Positions 1 to 8,858 of a DNA stretch of 64,000 bases are shown here, one piece after another; position 1 is the stretch's first letter; each line of letters starts with the position of its first letter. The position numbers and the translations under genes are program-made. The stretch is taken from contig NC_014211.1 in the NCBI RefSeq assembly GCF_000092985.1, positions 434,001-498,000 on the forward strand, in the 5' to 3' direction. The notes under the pieces were generated by a model. It did not search any database and was not told the origin of the DNA. It saw nothing but the letters and a program-made list of their open reading frames with translations. The stretch is from Nocardiopsis dassonvillei subsp. dassonvillei DSM 43111. GTDB lineage: Bacteria; Actinomycetota; Actinomycetes; Streptosporangiales; Streptosporangiaceae.

Positions 1-1026
1 GAGGAGATGTCGGGCGCCCGCTCCTTCTCCCTGGCGCTGCTCAACAGCGAGGGTGACGGCGTCGTCGTCACCTCCATCAACGGGCGCACCGAGTCGCGCA
101 CCTACGCCAAGGCGGTGGTGGGCGGGGAGTGCGACACCCTGCTCAGCCCGGAGGAGTACCGGGTCGTCCGGTCGGCACGCCTGGGGGAGGGCGTCGGCGC
201 CGCCGCGACCGCGGGAGGCCCCCCGGCGCGGGCGGCTTCCTCCGCCGGGGGCCGGCCGGTGACTCCGTCCGCGCCTCGGGAGGAACCCGGGTCCCCGCCA
301 GCCCGGGACGAGGAGCGGGGCGCGCGTGAGGGCGCGGAGGCGGTTGACGAGGGATCGGACCGGGAGCGGCGCGAGGCCCACCCGGCAGCCTCAACCGGTA
401 CGGGCGACTCGGCTGCCCGGACCGCCTCGGCCGCTCCGACAACCTCAGCCGTCCCGTCCGTCGCGGACGACGGTCGGGAGGACGTGGAAGACGCTCCGGC
501 AGCCTCAGTCGCCCCGAACGGCACGGGCGCGACCCGGGAGAACGCGGAACCGGCTCCGGCGGGCCCGTCAGCACGGACGGCCCGCGCCACCGAGCCCGTC
601 GCGGATGACAGCCGAGAGGCTTCCGAGGTCATGCCGGCCTCAACCGGCACGGGAGTCTCGGCCGTCCGGCCCGCCTCAACCGCTCCGGCAGCCTCGTTCA
701 ACCCGGCAGTCCCGGGCGGCGGCCGGGAGGAGCAGGAGCCCCGCGGCCTCGTCTCCGTGATCCGCAGGACCATCGGGCGCGCCGGCGCCGACCGTCGGCC
801 CCCCGTCCAGGCCGTGCGGTCGGGTGTCGGAGCGGCGAGGCCCATCGCCTCCGCCAACGTCACGGTGCGGCCGGGGCCCTCCGCCGCCGCGGCGGGGAGC
901 ACGGGGACTTCGGCCACCGGGACCGCGACGGCCGCCGAGCCGCGCCCGGAGGCCCCGACCGACGAGGGGACCGGCGGGGAGGGCACCCGGGAGGCGGAGG
1001 CCCCCGCGCCGGAGGCGCGCGGATGA
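1..1026 (+). CDS. DUF4446-family protein, C-terminal part (5' end outside window)
   Basis: The reading frame is open from base 1, so the start lies upstream of the window. The first 60 or so visible residues (SFSLALLNSEGDGVV, then YAKAV and a final SPEEYRVV) match the end of DUF4446 proteins, which in actinomycetes precede pheA. The family function is unknown and a membrane-anchored N-terminus is expected upstream. After about residue 60 the protein becomes a 270-residue Ala/Pro/Glu/Arg-rich tail with imperfect repeats around STGTG, SAVRPAS and REDVED, probably disordered and unusually long for the family. The family call rests on the short visible core and the pheA neighbour. Confidence 0.7.
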   Translation, partial: EEMSGARSFSLALLNSEGDGVVVTSINGRTESRTYAKAVVGGECDTLLSPEEYRVVRSARLGEGVGAAATAGGPPARAASSAGGRPVTPSAPREEPGSPPARDEERGAREGAEAVDEGSDRERREAHPAASTGTGDSAARTASAAPTTSAVPSVADDGREDVEDAPAASVAPNGTGATRENAEPAPAGPSARTARATEPVADDSREASEVMPASTGTGVSAVRPASTAPAASFNPAVPGGGREEQEPRGLVSVIRRTIGRAGADRRPPVQAVRSGVGAARPIASANVTVRPGPSAAAAGSTGTSATGTATAAEPRPEAPTDEGTGGEGTREAEAPAPEARG

Positions 1027-1127
1027 CTGCTCCGACGCGGCCCGGACTCCGGCCCGGCCCCGGCCCCGGGCCCGCGTCGTGTCCCGAACCGCCGCCCCCG
1101 GCGCACCGGTCCGTATAGCCTGGTGTT

Positions 1128-2075
1128 ATGCCCAACCGCTACGCCTACCTCGGCCCCGAGGGCACCTTCACCGAAGCCGCACTGCGCAACCTGCGTCCGG
1201 ACGCGCCCGACGAGGCCCGCGTTCCCTGCGAGGGGGTAGCCGCGGTCTTCGACGCGGTCCGCTCCGGCGCGGTCGACGGCGGAGTCGTCCCCCTGGAGAA
1301 CTCGGTCGAGGGCGGTGTCACCGCGACCATCGCCGAACTCGTCAACGGCGACCCGCTCCTCGTCACCGGCGAGACCGCGGTCCCGGTCGAGTTCTCCCTG
1401 TTCGCGCGGGGCGGGACGGTGCTGGAGGACGTCAAGCGGGTGGCCACCCACCCCCACGCCCTCGCCCAGTGCCGGGGCTGGCTCTCCCGCAACCTGCCCG
1501 ACGCGGACACGCACACCGTCTCCTCCACGGCCGCCGCCGCGCGCGCCGTCTCCGAGCCCGGCGCGCCCTACGACGCGGCCATCTGCGCCGTGATCGCCGG
1601 GGAGCGCTACGGCCTGCACGCCCTGGCCTCCGGTATCGGCGACCGCTCCGACGCGGCCACCCGCTTCATCTACCTGTCCCGGCCCGGCGTCCTGCCCGGG
1701 CCCACCGGAGCCGACCTGACCTCGCTCGTCGCCTTCATCGCCGACGACCACCCCGGTGCCCTGATCGAGGTGCTCAACCAGTTCGCCGTGCGCGGGGTCA
1801 ACCTCACCCGGCTGGAGTCGCGCCCCACCGGCGACCGGCTCGGCAGCTACTGCTTCTGCATCGACGCCGAGGGACACGTGGCCGAGGCCCGGGTCGGCGA
1901 GGCCCTCATGGGCATCCGGCGGGTGTGCCGGGACGTGCGCTTCCTGGGCAGCTACCCGCGCAGCGGCCGGACCACCGAGAACGACCCGCCGCTGCGGCCC
2001 CGACCGGCCACCGACGCCGACTTCGCTGAGGCCGAGCAGTGGCTGGCGCGCATCCGCGCCGGTCAGGTCGACTGA
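1128..2075 (+). CDS. pheA: Prephenate dehydratase
   Basis: Converts prephenate to phenylpyruvate in phenylalanine biosynthesis. The 315-residue protein starts with YAYLGPEGTFTEAAL and carries the catalytic-domain segments PLENSVEGGV (about 79-88) and STAAAARAVS. A C-terminal ACT domain follows from about residue 200, with the Phe-binding signatures HPGAL (about 207) and NLTRLESRP (about 225). It has no chorismate mutase domain, as usual in actinobacteria. A -10-like TAGCCT at 1116-1121 lies 6 nt before the ATG, so the mRNA is probably leaderless. It sits between the DUF4446 gene and serS, as in related genomes. Confidence 0.95.
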   Translation: MPNRYAYLGPEGTFTEAALRNLRPDAPDEARVPCEGVAAVFDAVRSGAVDGGVVPLENSVEGGVTATIAELVNGDPLLVTGETAVPVEFSLFARGGTVLEDVKRVATHPHALAQCRGWLSRNLPDADTHTVSSTAAAARAVSEPGAPYDAAICAVIAGERYGLHALASGIGDRSDAATRFIYLSRPGVLPGPTGADLTSLVAFIADDHPGALIEVLNQFAVRGVNLTRLESRPTGDRLGSYCFCIDAEGHVAEARVGEALMGIRRVCRDVRFLGSYPRSGRTTENDPPLRPRPATDADFAEAEQWLARIRAGQVD

Positions 2076-2124
2076 GGCCGGGGCCCGGCTCCGCGAACGG
2101 CTCCCCTCGCCGTAGCGCGTGGGC

Positions 2125-2153
2125 GCGGGCGGCCCCGACCGCTGGCCGCCCGC
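2125..2153. terminator. Hairpin between convergent pheA and small gene
   Basis: A 10-bp perfect inverted repeat (GCGGGCGGCC / GGCCGCCCGC) with a 9-nt loop lies between the end of pheA and the end of the minus-strand gene at 2221-2394. It can serve as a bidirectional terminator. Confidence 0.5.
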
Positions 2154-2220
2154 CCCGCCCGGCCCCCGGGTTCCCGCTCCCCAGGCCTGTCGGCCTCCGG
2201 GTCCCCGGGAGCGGCGCTCC

Positions 2221-2394
2221 TCAGACCCGGGCCGCCTCCCTCGGGGCGCCCCGGCGGACCTCCTCCCCCGCGTCCGCGCGGTCCAGCTCCAGGCACAGCG
2301 CCAGCCTCAGCGCGAAGTCCTCAGGACGCGTCGCCCCCAACACCTCCAGCACGCACGCGAGCTCCTCCGCGGTCATCTCGTTCAACGGCTTCAC
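2221..2394 (-). CDS. Small conserved-looking protein, 57 aa
   Basis: This short minus-strand gene starts GTG at 2394. A strong ribosome binding site (GAGGAGGGGGA) ends 5 nt upstream of the start. The peptide begins with [17 protein letters not shown] and continues with [14 protein letters not shown], two probable amphipathic helices, followed by an acidic then basic tail. Codon third positions are GC-rich. I do not recognise the family. The phrase '[19 protein letters not shown]' looks like a helical regulator-sized protein. It lies back to back with serS (divergent start at 2506) and converges on pheA. The good Shine-Dalgarno sequence and composition are the evidence that it is real. Confidence 0.55.
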   Translation of the reverse strand: MKPLNEMTAEELACVLEVLGATRPEDFALRLALCLELDRADAGEEVRRGAPREAARV

Positions 2395-2505
2395 GATCGT
2401 CCCCCTCCTCGGTCTTTCATAAGAATGACGAGGTCACCGGGCATCCATGACGCGGTTGCGGAAAAGATGTCGGGAGGATGGAGCCCGGACGGTAACCTGC
2501 AAGAC

Positions 2506-3777
2506 GTGATCGACCTTCGCGCTCTTCGAGAAGACCCCGAACGACTCCGCGCCTCGCAGCGGGCACGGGGGGAGGACCCCTCCGTCGCCGACCGCCTGCT
2601 CGGGCTCGACGCCGACCGCCGTTCCGCGCTGTCCCGGTTCGAGACCCTGCGCGCCGAGCAGAAGAGCGTGGGCAGGTCCGTCTCCAAGGCCTCCCCGGAG
2701 GAGCGCGAGGAACTCCTGACCCGCGCCAAGGCGCTGGCCGCCGAGGTCAAGGAGGCCGAGGCCGAGGCCGGCCGCCTCGCCGACGAGCTGGACGCCCTCC
2801 TGTCCGGCGTGCCCAACCTCGTGGAGGAGGGCGCGCCCGAGGGCGGCGTGGACGACTTCAGGATTCTGGAGACCGTCGGCACCCCGCGCTCGTTCGACTT
2901 CACCCCGCGCGACCACCTGGAGCTGGGCGAGATGCTCGGCGCCATCGACATGGAGCGGGGCGCCAAGGTCTCCGGGGCCCGGTTCTACTTCCTCACCGGC
3001 GTGGGCGCCCAGCTGGAGCTGGCGCTGCTCAACATGGCCATGAACCAGGCCGTCCAGGCGGGCTTCACGCCGATGATCCCGCCGGTGCTGGTGCGGCCCG
3101 AGACCATGGAGGGCACCGGTTTCCTCGGCGCGCACGCCGACGAGGTCTACCACCTGCCCGCCGACGACCTCTACCTCGTGGGCACCTCCGAGGTGCCGCT
3201 GGCCGGGTACCACTCGGGGGAGATCCTGCCCGCCGACGCCCTGCCCAACCGCTACATCGGCTGGTCGCCGTGCTTCCGCCGCGAGGCGGGCTCCTACGGC
3301 AAGGACACCCGCGGCATCATCCGCGTCCACCAGTTCAACAAGGTGGAGATGTTCGTCTACACCCACCCCGACCAGGCGCACGAGGAGCACAAGAGGCTGC
3401 TCGCCTGGGAGCGGGAGATGCTGGACAAGCTGGAGCTGCCCTACCGCGTGGTGGACATCGCCGGCGGCGACCTGGGCACCAGCGCCGCCCGCAAGTACGA
3501 CTGCGAGGCGTGGGTCCCCACCCAGGAGACCTACCGGGAGCTGACCTCCACCTCCAACTGCACCGAGTTCCAGGCCCGCCGCCTCAACGTGCGGTTCCGG
3601 GACGAGGACGGCAAGCCCCGCTTCGCCGCCACCCTGAACGGCACGCTGGCCACCACCCGCTGGATCGTCGCCATCCTGGAGAACCACCAGCGCGAGGACG
3701 GCTCCGTGGTGGTCCCCGAGGCGCTGCGCCCCTACCTGGGCCGCGACGTCCTGGAGCCGATCGCCAAGGGCAGGTAG
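2506..3777 (+). CDS. serS: Serine--tRNA ligase
   Basis: Charges tRNA-Ser with serine in the cytoplasm. The GTG at 2506 gives [17 protein letters not shown], the standard SerRS N-terminus, and a 423-residue protein of normal length. Residues 1-110 form the antiparallel coiled-coil arm that grips the long variable arm of tRNA-Ser ([26 protein letters not shown]). The class II core follows, with motif 2 around [15 protein letters not shown] (about 258) and motif 3 near [16 protein letters not shown] (about 380). Longer in-frame starts upstream have no family match. Its substrate gene, a tRNA-Ser(UGA), is also in this window and hosts the integrated element. Confidence 0.97.
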   Translation: MIDLRALREDPERLRASQRARGEDPSVADRLLGLDADRRSALSRFETLRAEQKSVGRSVSKASPEEREELLTRAKALAAEVKEAEAEAGRLADELDALLSGVPNLVEEGAPEGGVDDFRILETVGTPRSFDFTPRDHLELGEMLGAIDMERGAKVSGARFYFLTGVGAQLELALLNMAMNQAVQAGFTPMIPPVLVRPETMEGTGFLGAHADEVYHLPADDLYLVGTSEVPLAGYHSGEILPADALPNRYIGWSPCFRREAGSYGKDTRGIIRVHQFNKVEMFVYTHPDQAHEEHKRLLAWEREMLDKLELPYRVVDIAGGDLGTSAARKYDCEAWVPTQETYRELTSTSNCTEFQARRLNVRFRDEDGKPRFAATLNGTLATTRWIVAILENHQREDGSVVVPEALRPYLGRDVLEPIAKGR

Positions 3778-3833
3778 GCGCCCGGCCCCCGGTATCCGGA
3801 CACCCGGGACCGGCGGCCCCGGCACCGGACACG

Positions 3834-3869
3834 CGAGGAGCCCGCCCCCGGCCGGGGGCGGGCTCCTCG
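3834..3869. terminator. 36-bp perfect palindrome between serS and bpa
   Basis: Bases 3834-3851 (CGAGGAGCCCGCCCCCGG) are followed immediately by their exact reverse complement. The site lies between the converging serS and bpa genes and should terminate both transcripts. Confidence 0.8.
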
Positions 3870-3876
3870 CTCGGTG

Positions 3877-4422
3877 CTACAGGTACGGACCGGAGCCGTG
3901 CCGCTCCTCGTCCAGGCCGCCGGGGGCGCCGGGCCCCTGGGCCTGAAGACCCGCGATGCCGGGCGGCAGGGCCTTGCGCATGTTCTCCAGCTGGGCGCGG
4001 GCCGCCATCTGCTGGGCGAACAGGGTGGTCTGGATGCCGTGGAACAGCCCCTCCAGCCAGCCCACCAGCTGCGCCTGCGCGATGCGCAGCTCGGCGTCGC
4101 TGGGGGCCGCGCCCTCAGCGAACGGCAGGGTCAGCCGCTCCAGCTCCTCGATCAGCTCGGGGGCCAGACCGTCCTCCAGCTCCTTGATGGACGAGGTGTG
4201 GATCTCCTTGAGCCTGGCCCGGCTCGCCTCGTCCAGCGGAGCGGCCTTGACCTCCTCCAGGAGCTGCCGGATCATGCTGCCGATCCGCATCACCTTGGCG
4301 GGCTGCTCCACCATGTCGGCGAGGGTGCGCGGCTCCTCCGCGCCCTCCTCGCCGTCCCCGTCGCGGTCGGTTCCCATGACCAGGATCCGAGCCTGCTCGT
4401 CCGGGTTCTCTGCGCTGCTCAT
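3877..4422 (-). CDS. bpa: Bacterial proteasome activator Bpa/PafE
   Basis: The 181-residue protein belongs to the DUF2587 family, whose members form ATP-independent dodecameric rings that open the 20S proteasome gate and deliver unfolded substrates. The helical bundle core runs from about residue 30 to 150 (MVEQPAKVMRIGSMIRQLLEEV; LKEIHTSSIKELEDGLAPEL; LVGWLEGLFHGIQTTLFAQQMAARAQL). The chain ends in SGPYL, the hydrophobic-Tyr-X type tail that docks into proteasome alpha-ring pockets. The ATG at 4422 is preceded by AAGGGGA. The proteasome genes are not in the window. The oxidoreductase gene just upstream runs the same way, with a 33-bp gap. Confidence 0.9.
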   Translation of the reverse strand: MSSAENPDEQARILVMGTDRDGDGEEGAEEPRTLADMVEQPAKVMRIGSMIRQLLEEVKAAPLDEASRARLKEIHTSSIKELEDGLAPELIEELERLTLPFAEGAAPSDAELRIAQAQLVGWLEGLFHGIQTTLFAQQMAARAQLENMRKALPPGIAGLQAQGPGAPGGLDEERHGSGPYL

Positions 4423-4455
4423 CAGTCCCCTTACGTGGATGTCACCGGCACGCCG

Positions 4456-5430
4456 TCAACGGGGAAGAAGGATCTTTCCGGTGTGCGCGCTCGTTTCCAT
4501 GACGCGGTGCGCCTCCGCCGCGTTCCGCATCGGGACCGAGCGGTCGACGACGGGGCGGACGACTCCCTGTTCTACCAACGGCCACACCTGCTCGAGTACT
4601 CCCGAGACGATGGCCGCTTTCTCCTCCAGGGGGCGGGAACGCAGGGTCGTCGCGTGGACGGAGAGCCTCTTCGCGAGCATACGCCCCAGATCGGCCTCGG
4701 CGCGGCGCCCGCCCATCAGCGCGATGATCACCAGGCGGCCGTTGGTGGCCAGTGAGCGCAGGTTGGCGTCCAGGTAGGAGCCGCCCATGATGTCGAGGAC
4801 GAGGTCGGCGCCGCCCGCCTCGCGCATGCGCTCGGTGAAGTCCTCCTCCTTGTAGTTGATGAGGATCTCCGCGCCCAGTTCACGGCAGCGCTCCAGCTTC
4901 TCCCGGCTGCCCGCCGTGACCGCCACCCGGGCGCCCAGGGCACGGGCGAACTGGACCGCGAAGGTGCCGATGCCGCTGCCGCCGCCGTGGACCAGGACGG
5001 TCTCCCCGGCGCGCAGGCCGCCGACCATCACCAGGTTGGACCACACGGTGCAGGCCACCTCGGGCAGCGCGGCGGCCTCCACCAGGTCCACGCCCTCGGG
5101 GACAGGCAGCAGCTGGCCCACCGGGACGGCGACCTTCTCGGCGTAGCCGCCCCCGGACAGCAGGGCGCACACCCGGTCGCCCACGGACCAGCCCGAGTCC
5201 TCGGTGCCGGGGCCGAGCGCGGCGACGGTGCCCGAGCACTCCAGCCCGGGGTACTCGGAGGCGCCGGGCGGGGGCGGGTAGTTGCCCTGGCGCTGGGAGA
5301 CGTCGGCCCGGTTGGCCGCGCTCGCGGCCACGTCCACCAGGACCTCCCCCTCGCCGGGGACGGGGTCGGGAACCTCGGTCCAGGCCAGGACCTCGGGTCC
5401 GCCCGGTTCACTGATACGGATCGCGTGCAT
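4456..5430 (-). CDS. NAD(P)H:quinone oxidoreductase, PIG3-like MDR family
   Basis: A medium-chain reductase of 324 residues. It has the N-terminal GroES-like fold (GEGEVLVDVAASAANRADVSQRQG), the zinc-less quinone-reductase pattern, and a Rossmann domain with VHGGGSGIGTFAVQFARALGA (about 147-167). The C-terminus (PVVDRSVPMRNAAEAHRVMETSAHTGKILL) is typical of PIG3/QOR proteins. It probably reduces quinones with NADPH, but the exact substrate is unknown. TACTGT ends 7 nt before the ATG, indicating a leaderless mRNA. It is followed by bpa on the same strand, an order seen in other actinomycetes. Confidence 0.88.
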   Translation of the reverse strand: MHAIRISEPGGPEVLAWTEVPDPVPGEGEVLVDVAASAANRADVSQRQGNYPPPPGASEYPGLECSGTVAALGPGTEDSGWSVGDRVCALLSGGGYAEKVAVPVGQLLPVPEGVDLVEAAALPEVACTVWSNLVMVGGLRAGETVLVHGGGSGIGTFAVQFARALGARVAVTAGSREKLERCRELGAEILINYKEEDFTERMREAGGADLVLDIMGGSYLDANLRSLATNGRLVIIALMGGRRAEADLGRMLAKRLSVHATTLRSRPLEEKAAIVSGVLEQVWPLVEQGVVRPVVDRSVPMRNAAEAHRVMETSAHTGKILLPR

Positions 5431-5610
5431 GAGCCAGACAGTACCCGGGGAGGTTCCTCGGCAGGCAACGGATTCCTCTGTTCACCTGCTCGTAAGGATG
5501 CTTCGGTGGGGCCGGGCGGGTAAGAGTGATCCCAGGGAGCGGATCCCGTCTCTTCCCCGCTGGGGTATCCCTCCCTCCACAGCACGCCCCCTTCAAGCAG
5601 GAGAACTCCG

Positions 5611-7707
5611 GTGGCACACCAGGAACACAACGGGTCGGGTCGAAGCTCTGAGACGGGCCCCGGACCCGCGGCCGGGGAGCACGTCGAACCGGACCGCTCG
5701 GCGGGTGACCCGGAGGAGTACGACCCGGACGCCGCCGCGCCGGGGCCGACCGCGCCCGAGCCCTCGCCCCACGACCAGTGGTTCGGCGGCTTCGAGGGCG
5801 AGGCGCCGCCTCCGCCGCCCTACGCCAGGCTGCCCGAGGACACACCGCTGCCGGGCGCGGGGCACCATACGCCGTCCCCGCCGGGCGGAGCGGGTGGGGC
5901 GGAGGCGGTAGGCGGGGAGCTGGAGAGGTCGGCCTCCGGTGATCCCGAGCCTTCGGGGCTTTCCGCTGTCCCCGAACCGGAGGGCCTGCCGGAGGAACCC
6001 GAGACCGAGGTTCTTCCGCCCTCTTCCGTGACTTCTGAGCCTTCTAGCGCTCCTGGGATTTTTGGTCCTCCTGAGACTCCTGAGGACTCCGGCGTTCCCG
6101 GGTCTTCCGGAACGTCCAGGCCTCTGCTGCCCCCGCGGGCCTCCGGGGCCTCGGAGTTCCTGGCGGGTTCGGAGGCTGCCGAGACCGCCGCCGCTGCCGA
6201 GGACGACGCCGACACCGAAGACGGCGAGGAGGAGGGCACGGTCCGCCTAGTGCCGGGGGCCGCGCGCAGACGCCCGCAGCGCCCCCAGCGGCAGCGCCTC
6301 CAGCGCCCCACCCGTCCGGGCGAGGACCCGCTGGCGCCCCGCAGGCCGCGCCGCGACCCCGACGTGCCCGAACCGGAGCAGCTGCCTCCCCTGGAGAACG
6401 AGCGCGACGACGCGCACGGCGGACCGCGGACCACGGGACCGGTTCCGACGGGGACGGAGACGGGATCTGGTCCGACGGGATCGGGTCCGTTCTCCTTCCG
6501 GGGGCCCGGTTCGAGCCCCGTCCGGGGACCGGGGGACAACGGGCCCGGCCCGGACTCCGGTCCCCGATCCGCGCGGGACACGGGGTTGGGCGCGTGGCTG
6601 GGCGAGGACTCCGGCCCGTTCCGGTCCGCGCCGCCACCGGGCGAGCCCGTCCGTCCGGCACCGCTCCGGACCCCCGAGCCGCCGTCCGCGCTCACCGGGC
6701 CCCGGGCCGACCTCGCGCCGCCACCGCCCCCGCCCGCTCCCCAGGGTTCACCGGACCGGCGCCCCGAACAGGAGCGGCAGACCTCCGACGCGCTCAACGC
6801 GGCCACCCTCGTGCGCAACCGGCGCCAGGGCCCCAGCGGCGGGTGGCGCCGGGCCGTGCACGCCGCCACCCTGGGACTGGTCAACCCGGGGGAGTCGGCC
6901 AAGGTGCTGCGCCAGCGCGAACTGGTGGCCCGCGCGAGCACACCCGTGGCGGCCGGACACCACCGGGTGGCCGTGCTCAGCCTCAAGGGCGGGGTCGGCA
7001 AGACGACCACCACGGTCGCCCTCGGCGCGACGCTGGCCTCCCTGCGCGGCGACCGGGTGCTCGCGGTGGACGCCAACCCCGACCGCGGCACGCTGTCGGA
7101 CAAGGTGCGGCTGGAGACCGCGGCGACCATCCGCGACCTGCTCAACGAGCGCCACCTGGTGTCGCGCTACGCCGACATCCGCGGGTTCACCTCGCAGGCG
7201 CCCAGCCGACTGGAGATCCTGGCCTCCGACCGCGACCCTGCGGTCTCCGAGGCCTTCAGCGACGCCGACTACCGGGAGGTCGCCCGGATCGTCGAGCACT
7301 TCTACTCCATCTGCATCACCGACTGCGGCACCGGTCTGCTGCACTCGGCGATGCGCGGGGTGCTGGGGCTGGCCGACCAGGTCGTCCTGGTCAGCTCGGC
7401 TTCCGTGGACGGGGCCCGCAGCGCCAGCGCCACCCTGGACTGGCTGGAGGCGCACGGCCACGGCTCCCTCGTCCGCAACGCCGTGGTGGTGCTGTCGATG
7501 GTGCGCTCCGACAGCAAGAGCAGCGTGGATCTGAACCGGCTGGAGGAGCACTTCGCCGGGCGGTGCCGCGACGTGGTGCGGGTGCCCTGGGACGGGCACC
7601 TGGAGGAGGGCGCGGAGGTGGACCTCGAACGGCTCGCCCCCGCCACGCGGGACGCCTACCTCCAGCTGGCCGCGTCGGTCGGGGAGGCGTTCGCCTGGCA
7701 GAGGTGA
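5611..7707 (+). CDS. MinD/ParA-like ATPase with long disordered N-terminus
   Basis: This 698-residue protein has two parts. Residues 1 to about 390 are acidic, Pro/Gly/Ser-rich and probably disordered, with an Arg-rich patch (RRRPQRPQRQRLQRPTRP) near 220. Residues from about 450 onward are a deviant Walker A P-loop ATPase (LKGGVGKTTTTVALG, about 457-471), with ADANPDRGTL-type switch residues (VDANPDRG) and ITDCGTGL. Such ATPases occur in actinomycetes near ESX/type VII loci or as orphan partitioning-like proteins. No partner is adjacent here. GTG 5611 follows AAGCAGGAG. Membrane or pole localisation of a partner is a guess. Confidence 0.8.
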   Translation: MAHQEHNGSGRSSETGPGPAAGEHVEPDRSAGDPEEYDPDAAAPGPTAPEPSPHDQWFGGFEGEAPPPPPYARLPEDTPLPGAGHHTPSPPGGAGGAEAVGGELERSASGDPEPSGLSAVPEPEGLPEEPETEVLPPSSVTSEPSSAPGIFGPPETPEDSGVPGSSGTSRPLLPPRASGASEFLAGSEAAETAAAAEDDADTEDGEEEGTVRLVPGAARRRPQRPQRQRLQRPTRPGEDPLAPRRPRRDPDVPEPEQLPPLENERDDAHGGPRTTGPVPTGTETGSGPTGSGPFSFRGPGSSPVRGPGDNGPGPDSGPRSARDTGLGAWLGEDSGPFRSAPPPGEPVRPAPLRTPEPPSALTGPRADLAPPPPPPAPQGSPDRRPEQERQTSDALNAATLVRNRRQGPSGGWRRAVHAATLGLVNPGESAKVLRQRELVARASTPVAAGHHRVAVLSLKGGVGKTTTTVALGATLASLRGDRVLAVDANPDRGTLSDKVRLETAATIRDLLNERHLVSRYADIRGFTSQAPSRLEILASDRDPAVSEAFSDADYREVARIVEHFYSICITDCGTGLLHSAMRGVLGLADQVVLVSSASVDGARSASATLDWLEAHGHGSLVRNAVVVLSMVRSDSKSSVDLNRLEEHFAGRCRDVVRVPWDGHLEEGAEVDLERLAPATRDAYLQLAASVGEAFAWQR

Positions 7708-7801
7708 CCACGGGCGCGGTGCGCGGCCCCTTCCTCCACCCCGCCCCGTTTTCCGGAGCCCGCTTTCGGACAGGGGAAGGACGAGGGGGAAGGGGTTGGG
7801 G

Positions 7802-8710
7802 ATGAACACACAGGAACGCCCGCCCGCGGTCGTGGTCGGCGTGGACGGCACGCCCGCCTCCCACGCCGCCCTGGTCTGGGCGACCGAGGAGGCGGCCAGG
7901 CGCGGCACACAGCTGCGGATCGTGCACGGCCTCGGGATGCCGGTGGTGATCGGCGCCTACGGGGCGGCCGGGCGCGTGGCCGTCGAGGACCAGCGGGAGG
8001 CGGGGCACGACCTGCTCACCGCGGGCGCCGCGTACGCGCACCGTGCCCGGCCCGGCCTGGACGTGGTGACCGTCCTGGCGCCGGAGGACGCGCCCGCGGT
8101 CCTGCTCAACGACGCCCTGCCCGAGGACGTCGTCGTGGTGGGGTCGCGGGGCCTGGGCGGGGTCCGGGCGATCATGCTGGGCTCGGTCAGCGTGCGCGCC
8201 TCCTCCCACGCACCCTGTCCCGTGGTGGTCGTCCCCGACCAGGAGAGGCCGCCGCCGCGGCGCGGCCGCGTCGTGGCGGGCGTGGACGGGTCCGAGTCCT
8301 CCCGCCGCGCGCTGCGCTTCGCCCTCCACGAGGCGCTGGTGAGCGGCTCGGAGGTCGTGGTGGTCAACAGCTGGGAGGTGCCGCTTCCCGCGGACACCGG
8401 GTCGCTGGCCGCCGACGCCCGGGCCCTGCACGAGGAGGCGTTCGACCGCCGGTCCGAGGAGATCGTCGCGGGCCTGCTCGCGGAGGTGGTCGACGAGAGG
8501 ACCGAGCACCTGGAGATCAGCGCGGTCCGGACGCAGGCCAACCCCGTGGACGCCCTCCTGGAGGCGGGGCGGGACGCGGACCTGCTGGTGGTGGGCTCGC
8601 GCGGACGCGGAGGAGTACGGGGGCTGGTGATGGGTTCGGTCAGCCAGGGGGTGCTGCGGCACGCGCCGGTGCCCGTGGCCGTCCTCCCGCCGCTGTCGGA
8701 GGACGAGTGA
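7802..8710 (+). CDS. Universal stress protein, tandem UspA domains
   Basis: About 302 residues make two UspA domains. The first opens AVVVGVDGTPASHAALVWATEEA and ends GSRGLGGVRAIMLGSVS. The second opens RVVAGVDGSESSRRALRFA and ends with the ATP-binding motif GSRGRGGVRGLVMGSVS (GxxGx9GS). ATP binding and a role in dormancy or redox stress follow from the family. Purine-rich sequence precedes the ATG at 7802. A second paralogue follows on the same strand, probably from local duplication. Confidence 0.92.
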   Translation: MNTQERPPAVVVGVDGTPASHAALVWATEEAARRGTQLRIVHGLGMPVVIGAYGAAGRVAVEDQREAGHDLLTAGAAYAHRARPGLDVVTVLAPEDAPAVLLNDALPEDVVVVGSRGLGGVRAIMLGSVSVRASSHAPCPVVVVPDQERPPPRRGRVVAGVDGSESSRRALRFALHEALVSGSEVVVVNSWEVPLPADTGSLAADARALHEEAFDRRSEEIVAGLLAEVVDERTEHLEISAVRTQANPVDALLEAGRDADLLVVGSRGRGGVRGLVMGSVSQGVLRHAPVPVAVLPPLSEDE

Positions 8711-8858
8711 CCGGCGGGGAGGGGCGGACGAGCGGGAGGAAGGGCCCGGGGGAGAAGAGCGGTTCGGGAAGAGCGGGCGGCCCGACGCGGAGCCGCGCCG
8801 TTCCGGGGGACGGCCGCCCTCCCCGGCGATGATGGACAGCGTTACCAAGGGGGGAACC

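Noticed and set aside
102-1877. Long minus-strand open frame opposite the DUF4446 gene and pheA (591 codons)
   Set aside because: Shadow of GC-rich coding DNA; Gly/Val/Ala-rich with no motif, while the plus strand encodes pheA.
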